From CAZUQP01 sp964622455 (GTDB lineage Bacteria > Pseudomonadota > Gammaproteobacteria > DSM-16500): a stretch of DNA of 42,373 nt. Of the stretch, positions 33,101 through 40,751 are shown piece after piece. The DNA lies in NCBI GenBank assembly GCA_964622455.1, contig CAZUQP010000024.1, positions 1 through 42,373 on the forward strand. The letters run 5' to 3'. The translations under genes and the position numbers were made by a program. The first letter of the stretch is position 1; the number at the start of each line of letters is the position of its first letter. The notes beneath the pieces were generated by a model. That model was not told where the DNA came from, did not search any database, and saw only the letters and a list, made by a program, of their open reading frames with translations.

Positions 33101-33249
33101 GTAACCGTGATGACTGCGTTTTGGGTAAAAGGATATTGCATCACAGAAAGTAAACTGATTGCACGCAATCCTAATACAAAAATTAATATACTGATCACCA
33201 TCGACAGCACAGGACGCTTAATAAATAAATCAGTGAACCGCATAATCAT
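30181..33249 (-). CDS. RND-family efflux permease (HAE1 type)
   Basis: Inner-membrane proton/drug antiporter of a tripartite pump. The 1022-residue protein has the duplicated RND layout: TM1 from FIKRPVLSMVISILIFVLG, two large periplasmic loops, and the TM4 motif LAIGLVVDDAIIIVENVQRH with the paired aspartates used for proton transfer. The C-terminal half has SEVGLVTLIGLISKHGILIVQFAN and RLRPILMTTAAMVLG. It resembles MexF/MuxB-like multidrug pumps; the substrate cannot be read. Its ATG overlaps the stop of the membrane-fusion gene as TAATG. It is last in the OMF-MFP-RND order. Confidence 0.95.
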   Translation of the reverse strand: MIMRFTDLFIKRPVLSMVISILIFVLGLRAISLLSVMQYPFTQNAVITVTTTYTGADPDVVAGFITTPLESSIAQASGIDYMTSSSTAGTSTISVNLLLDYDPLKALSAITAQVNAVLNQLPKNSQLPVITVAVGETIDSMYIGFYSDVLPNNKITDYLIRVVQPKLQAVNGVQLAQILGNRTFAMRAWLDPAKMAGYGITPADVAQALANNDFISAVGRTDGNMVIVNLTAKTELTTVEQFQNMVLKSQNGAIIRLRDVANVSLGAQNYDAAVSFDGKAAVYIGIEVAPAANLLTVIDSIKKIFPSIQEQLPEGLKASIVYDASAYVNSSIKEVVKSLLEAFIIVTVVIFLFLGSIRSVVIPMIAIPLSVIGTFFVMLLLGYSINLLTLLALVLAIGLVVDDAIIIVENVQRHMEEGKGAFEAAILGARELANPIIAITIVLIAVYAPIGFMGGLTGALFTEFAFTLAGAVTISAVIALTLSPMMCAKFLKFNHNTKENLVKKLDRLFQRLERTYEKALHHSLNFLPVVIVFAVIILLSNYFLFTTSKSELAPQEDQGIIIAEVTAPANSSLAQTQLYSNQVYNIFKKYPETDHIFQIDGANGLNSSIVGMVLKPWDERNRTSNQLQPEIQKQLNDVAGAKVAAFQLPSLPGGGSGLPIQFVVTTTEDFYRLNTVIQTLLAKAHEAGIFAYLDPDLKIDQKQTTILLDRDKASELGLNMQDIGNVLGSALSEGYINYFNYGGQPYQVIPQTIRTERLNANQVPNYYIKTATGASVPLSTVAKLKDVIVPESLNHFQQLNSSTISAVAFPGVTMGAALEMFRTLAKQVLPEGYSIDYAAQSRQFIQEGSALVLTFFFALIIIFLSLAALFESFRDPLIVLISVPMSICGAMIFVSLGVGQASLNIYSEVGLVTLIGLISKHGILIVQFANDLQLTGKMKREAVEMAARIRLRPILMTTAAMVLGVIPLILAAGAGAVSRFNIGLVIATGISIGTLFTLFVVPSMYLLIADDLSKKSHEGEVS

Positions 33250-34412
33250 TATCCATTATGATCATTTGTCACCTGGGGTTCTGGATTACCACTGGGTTCT
33301 ATGGCGTTATTAATTGCAATATGACTGCCATTTTCTAATTTCAACTGGCCGCTTGTCACAACAGTATCCCCTTCTTTCACTCCCTGTAATACAATAATTT
33401 GATCACCACGCGCTTGTCCTGTGACAACAAATGATTGTTTCGCAATTAAAATAGGATGATTGTCCTTGTCTTTACCATTTTCTTTGACAAGATAAACAAG
33501 ATCGCCATACGTATTAAACGTAACAGCCGCTTGCGGTAATGTAATATATTTTTCAGGCTCGCCTGTGTTAACCGTCACTGTCGTATACATACCAGGACTT
33601 AATTCTAAATCAGGGTTTGCAATGGTTGCTTCAATTTCAACATTACGTGTATTGATATCGACTAACGGATTAATAGTAGTAATTTTCCCCGTGTAATTTT
33701 TTTTGGGAAAAGCATCCGCATACACTGTCACATCTTGTCCTATTTTAAGCACCGCCAATGCTTGTTGGGGCACGTAAAAATCGACATAAATAGGATCTAG
33801 TGTTTGCAGTGTCACGACATTATCCCCAGGATTCAGATATTGGCCTGGATTCACATTTGAGATACCCAATTTACCGGTAAAAGGGGCAGTAATCGTTTTC
33901 ATTGCAACCGTCGCTGCTTGTTGTGCAACTTGTGCAATTAAACTTTGTAAATTTTGTTCGTCAGAATCTAATTGCTGCTTACTGACTGCGCGCACTTTAT
34001 ATTGTAATTTATCGCGATTGTAAGTGATCTGTGCCAATTTTTCATTGGCTTCTAATGCGTGTAATTGGGCAATATCAGGATCAGCATTCTGCTGCACTAA
34101 CACCGTGCCTTTTGGAACAGTTGCACCAGGCGTAAAAGAAATTGTCTGGATCATGCCGCCCAATTGTGCTGTAACATTCACCCCCTCTATCGCACGCGTA
34201 CTGCCGCTCGCTTTAATTTTAGGCTGCCACAACGCATACCCTGCTTTCATCGTAGAAACTGTGATAATAGGCGACTCATGCTCTGCAAAAAATCTTTTCA
34301 TCAATAACCCCATGATGCCTTTATAAAGAAAAATGCCGCCAAATAAAATTCCCAATGAAACCAGCATAATCATCATGGGTTTTTTCATTTGTTGATTCAT
34401 TTTCATTTGCAT
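33249..34412 (-). CDS. RND efflux membrane-fusion (periplasmic adaptor) protein
   Basis: Connects the RND permease to the outer-membrane channel. A membrane anchor lies at about residues 12-30. The lipoyl and barrel parts show ASGSTRAIEGVNVTAQLGGMIQTISFTPGATVPKGTVLVQ, a coiled-coil hairpin, TITAPFTGKLGISNVNPGQYLNPGDNVVTLQ, and the beta-barrel with DPIYVDFYVPQQAL. Length 387 residues. Several in-frame ATGs crowd the start (34412, 34406, 34400) and none has an ideal ribosome binding site. It ends in TAATG with the permease. The gap to the outer-membrane gene holds a large inverted repeat. Confidence 0.94.
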   Translation of the reverse strand: MQMKMNQQMKKPMMIMLVSLGILFGGIFLYKGIMGLLMKRFFAEHESPIITVSTMKAGYALWQPKIKASGSTRAIEGVNVTAQLGGMIQTISFTPGATVPKGTVLVQQNADPDIAQLHALEANEKLAQITYNRDKLQYKVRAVSKQQLDSDEQNLQSLIAQVAQQAATVAMKTITAPFTGKLGISNVNPGQYLNPGDNVVTLQTLDPIYVDFYVPQQALAVLKIGQDVTVYADAFPKKNYTGKITTINPLVDINTRNVEIEATIANPDLELSPGMYTTVTVNTGEPEKYITLPQAAVTFNTYGDLVYLVKENGKDKDNHPILIAKQSFVVTGQARGDQIIVLQGVKEGDTVVTSGQLKLENGSHIAINNAIEPSGNPEPQVTNDHNG

Positions 34413-34443
34413 AAATGAGAGTATCCCTTAAATTTATTGAATG

Positions 34444-34555
34444 TTTCAGAAAAGTATCTGGGTATTTTTTTTCAGACGGAGCTGCTCCTGCGATCGTAGA
34501 ATACATCCCTGTATTCTACGGTCTTCAAACAAAACACCCAGATACTTTTCTGAAA
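34444..34555. repeat. 112-bp nested inverted-repeat element (REP/MITE-like)
   Basis: A 20-bp perfect terminal inverted repeat (TTTCAGAAAAGTATCTGGGT at 34444-34463, its complement at 34536-34555) encloses two further hairpins: GGAGC-T-GCTCC (34478-34488), and CGTAGAATAC-ATCCCT-GTATTCTACG (34495-34520) whose stem extends three more pairs. It contains no coding frame. It lies between the OMF and MFP genes of one operon and ends 2 bases before the OMF stop codon. No clear target duplication is visible. Confidence 0.8.
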
Positions 34556-34557
34556 AT

Positions 34558-36024
34558 CTATATGTCCAAACAATTATGCCACCACCCTCCCCCTAATGCT
34601 TGAAATAATGCTGCTGTATCATTATAGCGCGACGCCTGTGCTTGAATAAGCGCAATCTTTGCCTGTTGATATTGTACCTCAGCTGTCAATAAATTTAAGT
34701 AATCAACGCCTCCTAAACGATATTGGCTTCCCGTTAATAAAAAAGATTGCTTAGCGGACGCTTCTGCATTTTTTTGTGCACGCAATGTTTCCGCATCATG
34801 CTGTATTGCCCGCAGTGAATCAGCCACATTTTGAAATGCCTGCAACACTGTTTGCCGATATTGTGCATAAGCTGCATCGTAAGCTGCAACAGCAGCGCGT
34901 CTTTTTGCACGCAAAGATCCTGCATTAAAGATAGGCTGCGTCAATGATCCGCCGTAATCCCATACATGATTATGCGGACTAAAGAAATTCGATAAACTGG
35001 TATCTGTCCAACCATAAGCGCCGCTTAAGGTAATTTGTGGAAATAAGGCAGCAGTCGCCACCCCAATTTGCGCACTTGCTTCCCAAAGGAGTGCCTCTGA
35101 TGAAAGTACATCAGGCCGCTGCCTTACTAACGACGAAGGTAAACTGACTGGCAATTTACTCGGTAATTGTAATTTTGTTAAATCTAATTTGAGCGGACGA
35201 TTTTCACTGGGTAATTCCCCCACCAATACTGCCAATGCATGATTCGATTGAGACAAACTTTGCTGCAAAGGCGGCAGGGATGCTTCGGTTTGTGCTAATT
35301 GAGTTTCTTGCGTAAATACATTTGCAAGAGAAACAGCACCTACTTTGTATTGTTGCTTGGTAATCACCAACAGTTCACGTTGGTAACGAATTAAGTCTTT
35401 AGTCGTTTGAATTTGTGCTTGTAATGAAGCAGTCGTAATAGCGGTCGTAACAATATTAGATGTTAACGTAAGGTAAGCCGCCGCTAATTCATAGCGCTCA
35501 TAATCAACTTCAGCACGCAGTGCTTCAATTTGACGCCTTGAACCGCCGAATACATCAGGAGTATACGATACATTGACTGATGCATTATAAAGATTAAATA
35601 AACTAGAAGAAGAACTAGAACCTAAGGTTGCTGGCGAAAAATATTGCCGTTGGGCGCCTAATTGTGCACTGACGTTTGGGAACATTAATGCACCGATTTG
35701 CGCTCTTAATGTTTCTTCTGCCTGTCGTAACGTTGCTTTTGCTGAAATCAAATTAGGACTATTCGCTAACCCTTTTATGATCAGTTGATTAATATCGGAT
35801 GAATGGAATAAATACCACCATTCTGCCGGTATATCTTTTCCAAAAACGAATTGCTGCGCCTTTCCAGAGGTTCCTGTTTTAGACGTGCTGATTGTTTTTT
35901 TAGGTAAAGGGGAATAAGTATAGTGATTGGTCTTTGGTGATGCAGGCGAATGAAAATCAGGACCAACCATACACCCTGCCAAGATAGTGCTAATGAATAC
36001 TACAATAATGCGAATTTGATGCAT
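34558..36024 (-). CDS. Outer-membrane efflux lipoprotein (NodT/OprM type)
   Basis: Outer-membrane channel of the pump. The start at 36024 gives a short signal peptide with the lipobox LAGC, so the mature protein is a lipoprotein beginning CMVGPDFHSP, a sequence typical of this family; an ATG six codons upstream is the alternative. The 488-residue protein has two OEP repeats, with PAEWWYLFHSSDINQLI, and the YDAAYAQYRQTVLQAFQNVADSL and YRLGGVDYLNLLTAEVQYQQAKI helices. It is the first gene of the OMF-MFP-RND operon; MFP-RND-OMF is the commoner order. Upstream, CCCTGT and ACAGGG (about 36043-36067) form a small inverted repeat that could be a regulator site. Confidence 0.94.
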   Translation of the reverse strand: MHQIRIIVVFISTILAGCMVGPDFHSPASPKTNHYTYSPLPKKTISTSKTGTSGKAQQFVFGKDIPAEWWYLFHSSDINQLIIKGLANSPNLISAKATLRQAEETLRAQIGALMFPNVSAQLGAQRQYFSPATLGSSSSSSLFNLYNASVNVSYTPDVFGGSRRQIEALRAEVDYERYELAAAYLTLTSNIVTTAITTASLQAQIQTTKDLIRYQRELLVITKQQYKVGAVSLANVFTQETQLAQTEASLPPLQQSLSQSNHALAVLVGELPSENRPLKLDLTKLQLPSKLPVSLPSSLVRQRPDVLSSEALLWEASAQIGVATAALFPQITLSGAYGWTDTSLSNFFSPHNHVWDYGGSLTQPIFNAGSLRAKRRAAVAAYDAAYAQYRQTVLQAFQNVADSLRAIQHDAETLRAQKNAEASAKQSFLLTGSQYRLGGVDYLNLLTAEVQYQQAKIALIQAQASRYNDTAALFQALGGGWWHNCLDI

Positions 36025-36229
36025 TTCTAGCAATCCTGCCATCCCTGTTACACATCTTAATACAGGGAGGAAAGATAAGAAACAGAAAATTTCATATGAG
36101 CAGAGTAGATGTTTTGATTTTGTGAGCTTTAGCTTAGGCCGCGTGGTTATTTTTGCTGACAGTCAACTCTTTGGATTTTAACTAGTATAGGCAAGGATTT
36201 TGGAATCTACTTCTACAAGGAATGACACT

Positions 36230-36400
36230 ATGAAAAGCGCTGCTGTCATTGACTTCACCGCTTATATGGAACAGCGTTCACAGCCTGAGCCTCTTACAAA
36301 GCATGCTCAACCTTCTTATTCTGAAGAGCTGGGTATTGCCATTCAAACATTGATCCAACAATTGCGACAATCGAATCCCTTCAAAAAGCCTTTCATCTAA
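36230..36400 (+). CDS. Small hypothetical protein, 56 residues
   Basis: I do not recognise it. An AAGGAA ribosome binding site stands 8 bases before ATG 36230. The protein is hydrophilic, with an N-terminal KSAAVIDFTAYMEQR segment, a proline-containing linker and a C-terminal amphipathic helix (SEELGIAIQTLIQQLRQSNPF). There is no signal peptide. It is divergent from the efflux operon, with about 205 bases between the starts. Confidence 0.6.
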   Translation: MKSAAVIDFTAYMEQRSQPEPLTKHAQPSYSEELGIAIQTLIQQLRQSNPFKKPFI

Positions 36401-36467
36401 TTTATCTTGTTTTAGGCGATAAAAATTTTTATTTAACTCAATTCTATCATTAAGGATTTTTAATCAT

Positions 36468-36851
36468 ATGAAAAAAATAATACTGTATCTCTTTGCGCTC
36501 TCTGCTTTAACAGCGACAGAATCTGTTTTGTCTGCCACTAAAATGCAAGCACAATTGACTGTTTGGAACATGACAAATAAAGCTGTTGATTTACAATGCA
36601 GCCTCCTGCAAAAAAATGAAACGATGGATCCTGCCCCGCCCTTTCATATTACTCCCAATGAAAGTCCTGCCATTCAATTGACTTTTCAATCTTTTGGTAA
36701 ATTAGTGAAATGTACACTCGATAAAACACCTGCCTGGTTTATGTATATCGTAAAAAACGCAGATGAAGAGACGATAAAAACTTCTAACCTGCCTGGACAA
36801 CCCAATTTTCATTACAACCCTGATTATCCGGGCGCTGTGACTTATTATTAG
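36468..36851 (+). CDS. Small secreted hypothetical protein
   Basis: The 127-residue protein has a clear Sec signal peptide (MKKIILYLFALSALTATESVLSA) with cleavage likely after VLSA, giving a mature domain of about 104 residues. Two cysteines in the mature part (DLQCSLLQ and LVKCTLDK) may form a disulfide. The remainder is beta-rich with tyrosines at the end. I know no family for it. AAGGA lies 11 bases before the ATG. It is probably periplasmic. Confidence 0.7.
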   Translation: MKKIILYLFALSALTATESVLSATKMQAQLTVWNMTNKAVDLQCSLLQKNETMDPAPPFHITPNESPAIQLTFQSFGKLVKCTLDKTPAWFMYIVKNADEETIKTSNLPGQPNFHYNPDYPGAVTYY

Positions 36852-36920
36852 CTCTCCTTGCACAGCATACGTCATCGAAAAAGCACAGAATAAACTAAAA
36901 TCAATTGACCCTAAAATTGA

Positions 36921-37046
36921 ATCTGGCTGGTACTCTTACTCCTTGTTTTGATTGGCATTTTTTTAGCTTTTAGCGGGATGGTTATTTCAATAATCTATTC
37001 TATACTTAATGGATATAATGCCGAGGAAAACGAGGATATACCATGA
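36921..37046 (+). other. Short open frame encoding one transmembrane segment
   Basis: After an in-frame TGA at 36918-36920, 41 codons are open and read LVLLLLVLIGIFLAFSGMVISIIYS followed by an acidic tail (NAEENEDIP). The stop overlaps the next ATG as ATGA. There is no Shine-Dalgarno and the only start codons are CTG, TTG or a late ATG. A perfect TATAAT for the next gene lies inside it. It is more likely a relic than a working gene, but the hydrophobic pattern is striking. Confidence 0.3.
37014..37019 (+). promoter_or_regulatory. Candidate -10 box of the 737-residue protein gene
   Basis: A perfect TATAAT lies 24 bases before ATG 37043, leaving a short leader with a GAGG ribosome binding site. 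No good -35 is found at 16-18 bases upstream. Confidence 0.4.
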
Positions 37047-39256
37047 GATCGTATCGCTTTGATCCCAATCTTGATATTCAAAATAATGCGTTCACGTATG
37101 CTCCTTCTCCTGAAATTGACATAAAGAACCTTCCACCTCTACCTAATGATTGGTTGGAGAAGTTGTGTATCTTGTGCGGCCTGACGCAGCATATTGAGGA
37201 AAAAACACCCAATCCTTTTGAAAAACATGTTACGCATCCAAAGCTTGGGAAACAGATCACAGAAGATTTGCAGCTTGTCTATCATTGCTTAGCAGGAAAT
37301 TTAGATAAACAATTATTTGGAACACTCTCTCCCTCCCAGAAGAGCAGCTATAAACAGATGATTAACTATAAACTACGAGAGGACATAGAAGAGTGTAGTG
37401 AGGGTTATAGTAATCGTATCCAGAAAATTATTCTCTCCTTTCAGCGACCTGAAAATTTGCAACAATTGCTTACTATAACACGTATGGATTTAGTTCAAAA
37501 AACTAGTGTACTTTTAACTGACGAAGTTCACGCGGATAATAGGTGTTTTAAAATCGCCAGTATTGATGGTTTAGGAGTGTCCTTTAATAATCAAGATAAA
37601 TATGTTGGCAACTTGTCCACTGAGGAAATTCGAACTGCATTGCAGACAACATTTTACGACGAATATCGCGCATTTAATTTGCCCTTCTTGTTAAGTGAAG
37701 TTTTGCGTAGCACATTTGCGTATTTTGGGTATTCAGGAAAGAAAGAAACAGGGTATGAAATGGATACATACCAACAAATCCACGATTATATGAAAAAAAT
37801 CACAGGCACTGAAAGAGGATATGAGGCGCTTTTTCAAAAAGACACTGAAGAAAAAATAACGGATGTTAATTGGCATTTTGTGCAACAATTGCTGTATGAA
37901 ACATTGCACGCTCAATCAATCATAAAGGAAGAGCCAACCCTATCCACCCTACTTGATTGCGCTAATTATTCAAAGCTCTTCTCAAGTGGAACAAAAGAAG
38001 AAAAATTAACAAGAGAATTAACAGATGATGAATCTCCAATAATACAAAAGATATCTATTGAAGAAATGTTGCATGAATTGAGGATGCTTAAGAAAACAGA
38101 CCCTGAGTTCTATGGTAGACTCATGCAGGAACGGTTTATTCAAGACAGAATTATCCAATATATTCAGAAATTTCAAAAGAAATTTTTGAAATCTCACGAT
38201 GAACAGAGTCGAGAAGCACTGAATCAATTTGAGGTAATCATCTCTGTTTGGCTTGATCATCTAGATTTAATCAAAATTGATCCTCTAAGCTTGGCTAATA
38301 AAGAGGGTCAGACGCTACTCACGATCGCGGCCAAGCATTCAAATTCTACCAACTTTAATAAGTTGATAAAGACACTGTCAGAGAAATTGGAGAAAGAAAA
38401 ATTGATGAGAGCGCTTTTGACCGTGGACAAGGAAAACTGGAATGCCATCATGCTTGCGATTCGCTATCAAAAAGAAGTTGGAAAATTTATAGAACAGTTG
38501 TCAACTATAGCAGGTAACCAAATTTGCGCTGTTTTGGGAAGGGAATTTTCCATCAAGATCCGTGGCCTACTATTTGACAACTCGATCTCTATAGATATTC
38601 TTATGCTAGCAGCTATCTATCAATCCGCAAAAGAATTTCAAGCGTTAGTGGAAAATCTCGCGAAACTACCTGGAGGAAAAGAAACAATATATCTGGCAGC
38701 AAGCAGGCGTTTTAGATTCATAGAAAGCGCTGGTTCATTTGATACTGCAGCTCCAGATGATCCAGATCAAACTATTTTCTCCGAGTTATTTTTACGCCGT
38801 TGTAATCCTCAAGAATCTGCTGCTATTGAGAAGTTAATAGAAATATTTTTAGAGACACTTGACGGGGAAAGAGCACTAGCGGCGATCATAAAAAATAAGA
38901 ACAACTATAGTGAAGTCTTCGACAGTCTAGAATCCACCTCTCCCCTTTATCTTATGTTTAGCAGGTGCTCTTTCGAATTCCTTTGCAAAAGGGTTATACC
39001 TTTTTGTGACAGGCATGATATCCCATTAACAGGCGGGACCTGGTCAAAACAGCCGATTCATATTATATCGGGGAATAACACGTTAGAACCTAAGCAAAAA
39101 ATAGCGCTTCAGCGGGTTATGCAGGAAAGTATGATGAATAGGGGGTCTGGGAGACGTTTAGTGGGCGTAGAAGTAAGGATATTTGGAAGAAAAAGTCTGC
39201 CTGATCAGAATAATAATCCCCCGCAAGAAGGGTCTGAACGTAAAAAAGCACCATGA
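37043..39256 (+). CDS. Large hypothetical protein with ankyrin-like region, effector-like
   Basis: 737 residues, no signal peptide, no membrane segment. The N-terminal part (about 35-230) is a folded-looking domain of unknown family with conserved-style segments such as LREDIEECSEGYSNRIQKIILSF and EVHADNRCFKIASIDGLGVS. Helical and charged sequence follows. Residues about 415-560 contain degenerate ankyrin-like units (NKEGQTLLTIAAKHSN, DKENWNAIMLAIRYQ, SIDILMLAAIYQS), each followed by a helix. The C-terminus is basic and rich in Asn and Pro. Size, repeats and isolation suggest a secreted effector of Legionellales type, but no secretion signal can be proved. GAGG lies 8 bases before the ATG. 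It converges with nuoN, 17 bases apart. Confidence 0.75.
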   Translation: MRSYRFDPNLDIQNNAFTYAPSPEIDIKNLPPLPNDWLEKLCILCGLTQHIEEKTPNPFEKHVTHPKLGKQITEDLQLVYHCLAGNLDKQLFGTLSPSQKSSYKQMINYKLREDIEECSEGYSNRIQKIILSFQRPENLQQLLTITRMDLVQKTSVLLTDEVHADNRCFKIASIDGLGVSFNNQDKYVGNLSTEEIRTALQTTFYDEYRAFNLPFLLSEVLRSTFAYFGYSGKKETGYEMDTYQQIHDYMKKITGTERGYEALFQKDTEEKITDVNWHFVQQLLYETLHAQSIIKEEPTLSTLLDCANYSKLFSSGTKEEKLTRELTDDESPIIQKISIEEMLHELRMLKKTDPEFYGRLMQERFIQDRIIQYIQKFQKKFLKSHDEQSREALNQFEVIISVWLDHLDLIKIDPLSLANKEGQTLLTIAAKHSNSTNFNKLIKTLSEKLEKEKLMRALLTVDKENWNAIMLAIRYQKEVGKFIEQLSTIAGNQICAVLGREFSIKIRGLLFDNSISIDILMLAAIYQSAKEFQALVENLAKLPGGKETIYLAASRRFRFIESAGSFDTAAPDDPDQTIFSELFLRRCNPQESAAIEKLIEIFLETLDGERALAAIIKNKNNYSEVFDSLESTSPLYLMFSRCSFEFLCKRVIPFCDRHDIPLTGGTWSKQPIHIISGNNTLEPKQKIALQRVMQESMMNRGSGRRLVGVEVRIFGRKSLPDQNNNPPQEGSERKKAP

Positions 39257-39273
39257 TCTATAAGCCTCTATTT

Positions 39274-40746
39274 TTACGCAAACGAAATCCGGCACATATC
39301 AATTAACGTGCTCGGTAATAAACCGAGTACCAATGCTGCGGTTCCGTTCACAGTAATGGCCGCCATTGCACCCCGAGTAATCGAAAGAGATGTATTGCCC
39401 GCTGTATCTTCTGGTTCCTCAAAATACATGAGCATCACAATACGTAAATAATAATAAGCACCAATAATTGCGAAGAGAAGTGCAAGGGCCGCAAGCCATA
39501 CATAATGTGCATTCACCAGCGCCTCGAGCAATCCTAATTTAGCAAAAAAACCAACCGTTGGCGGTACACCCGCCATTGAAAACATGAGTAACAACATCAT
39601 AAATGCAAGCCAAGGATGACGCGCATTCAGGCCGCGATAATCATTCAATTGCTCAAACAAAACACCCGACTGACTGAGTAATGCAATGACAGCAAAGGCA
39701 CCTGCTGCAACAATGACATAAGTTGTAATGTAAAACATAGCGGCAGAATAACCATCGACTGCATTCGGGCCTGCAATAATGCCAAGCAGCATATAACCAA
39801 TATGTGCAATGGATGAATAAGCTAACATGCGTTTAATATTTGTTTGTGCAATAGCCAGTACATTACCAAAAAACATGGAAAGCACAGCGATGACGATCAA
39901 TACGTGCGTCCACTCCACATTCATGACCGGTAATGCCTCAACTAAAAGACGAATCATGATACAAAATGCTGCGATCTTTGGCGCGCACGCAATAAATAAA
40001 GTGACACTGGTCGGCGCACCTTGGTACACATCAGGCACCCACATATGAAATGGCACGGCACCTAATTTGAAAATAACACCCACTAAAATAAAAACTAACC
40101 CGAGCAAAATCACACTGTGCTGATAAGAAGTCATTTGCGGTATTGTATGGGCGATATCAAGCACATTAATTTTGCCCGTCATCCCATAAATCATCGACAT
40201 GCCATAGAGCAATAAACCAGAAGCCATTGCGCCCATGATAAAATATTTCATGGCAGCTTCACTTGCCGCACGCGATTCTTTTTGTAATGCAACCATCGCG
40301 TACAAAGATAAAGACAATAATTCAAGACCAAGATACATCGTCAGCAAACTGTAAGCCGATGCCATGGCCAACATACCGACGACAGAAAATAAACCCAACA
40401 CATAATATTCGCCTTTCGGTATATGGCGATTACGAATGTATTGACGTGCATAAATAAAAGCAAACACAGTGGTGAGTAAGACAAATAATTTAGTCAACAA
40501 TGCTAATTTATCAAGCATATAACTGCCGCTAAATGTAATGACAGGATGAGGATATGCCTGATATTGTTTGACCGTTAATAAAAATCCAATGATCAAAGTG
40601 ACCTGTGCCAACACATAAGTAAGTTCAGGAAAACGTTTGGCAAGAAATACATCGAGCAATAAAATAAAGCTCGTCATGCATAACACCGTTATTTCAGGTG
40701 CCGCAAGAGAAAAAATAGGTAATTCAATATTCATATTTAATACCAT
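39274..40746 (-). CDS. nuoN: NADH-quinone oxidoreductase subunit N
   Basis: Proton-pumping, antiporter-like membrane subunit of complex I. The 490 residues have about 14 hydrophobic segments. Family motifs are YYVLGLFSVVGMLAMASAYSLLTMYLGLELLSLSLYAM with the TM5 glutamate, KLGAVPFHMWVPDVYQGAPTSVTLF with the lysine, and MLAYSSIAHIGYMLLG. AAAGGAA sits almost directly before ATG 40746, so the ATG four codons later (40734) may be the true start. It follows nuoM by 5 bases. Confidence 0.97.
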   Translation of the reverse strand: MVLNMNIELPIFSLAAPEITVLCMTSFILLLDVFLAKRFPELTYVLAQVTLIIGFLLTVKQYQAYPHPVITFSGSYMLDKLALLTKLFVLLTTVFAFIYARQYIRNRHIPKGEYYVLGLFSVVGMLAMASAYSLLTMYLGLELLSLSLYAMVALQKESRAASEAAMKYFIMGAMASGLLLYGMSMIYGMTGKINVLDIAHTIPQMTSYQHSVILLGLVFILVGVIFKLGAVPFHMWVPDVYQGAPTSVTLFIACAPKIAAFCIMIRLLVEALPVMNVEWTHVLIVIAVLSMFFGNVLAIAQTNIKRMLAYSSIAHIGYMLLGIIAGPNAVDGYSAAMFYITTYVIVAAGAFAVIALLSQSGVLFEQLNDYRGLNARHPWLAFMMLLLMFSMAGVPPTVGFFAKLGLLEALVNAHYVWLAALALLFAIIGAYYYLRIVMLMYFEEPEDTAGNTSLSITRGAMAAITVNGTAALVLGLLPSTLIDMCRISFA

Positions 40747-40751
40747 TTCCT

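Noticed and set aside
34444..34555. Intrinsic terminator between the efflux genes
   Set aside because: The outer stem is not followed by a T-run on the transcribed strand; the T-rich stretch lies inside the loop.
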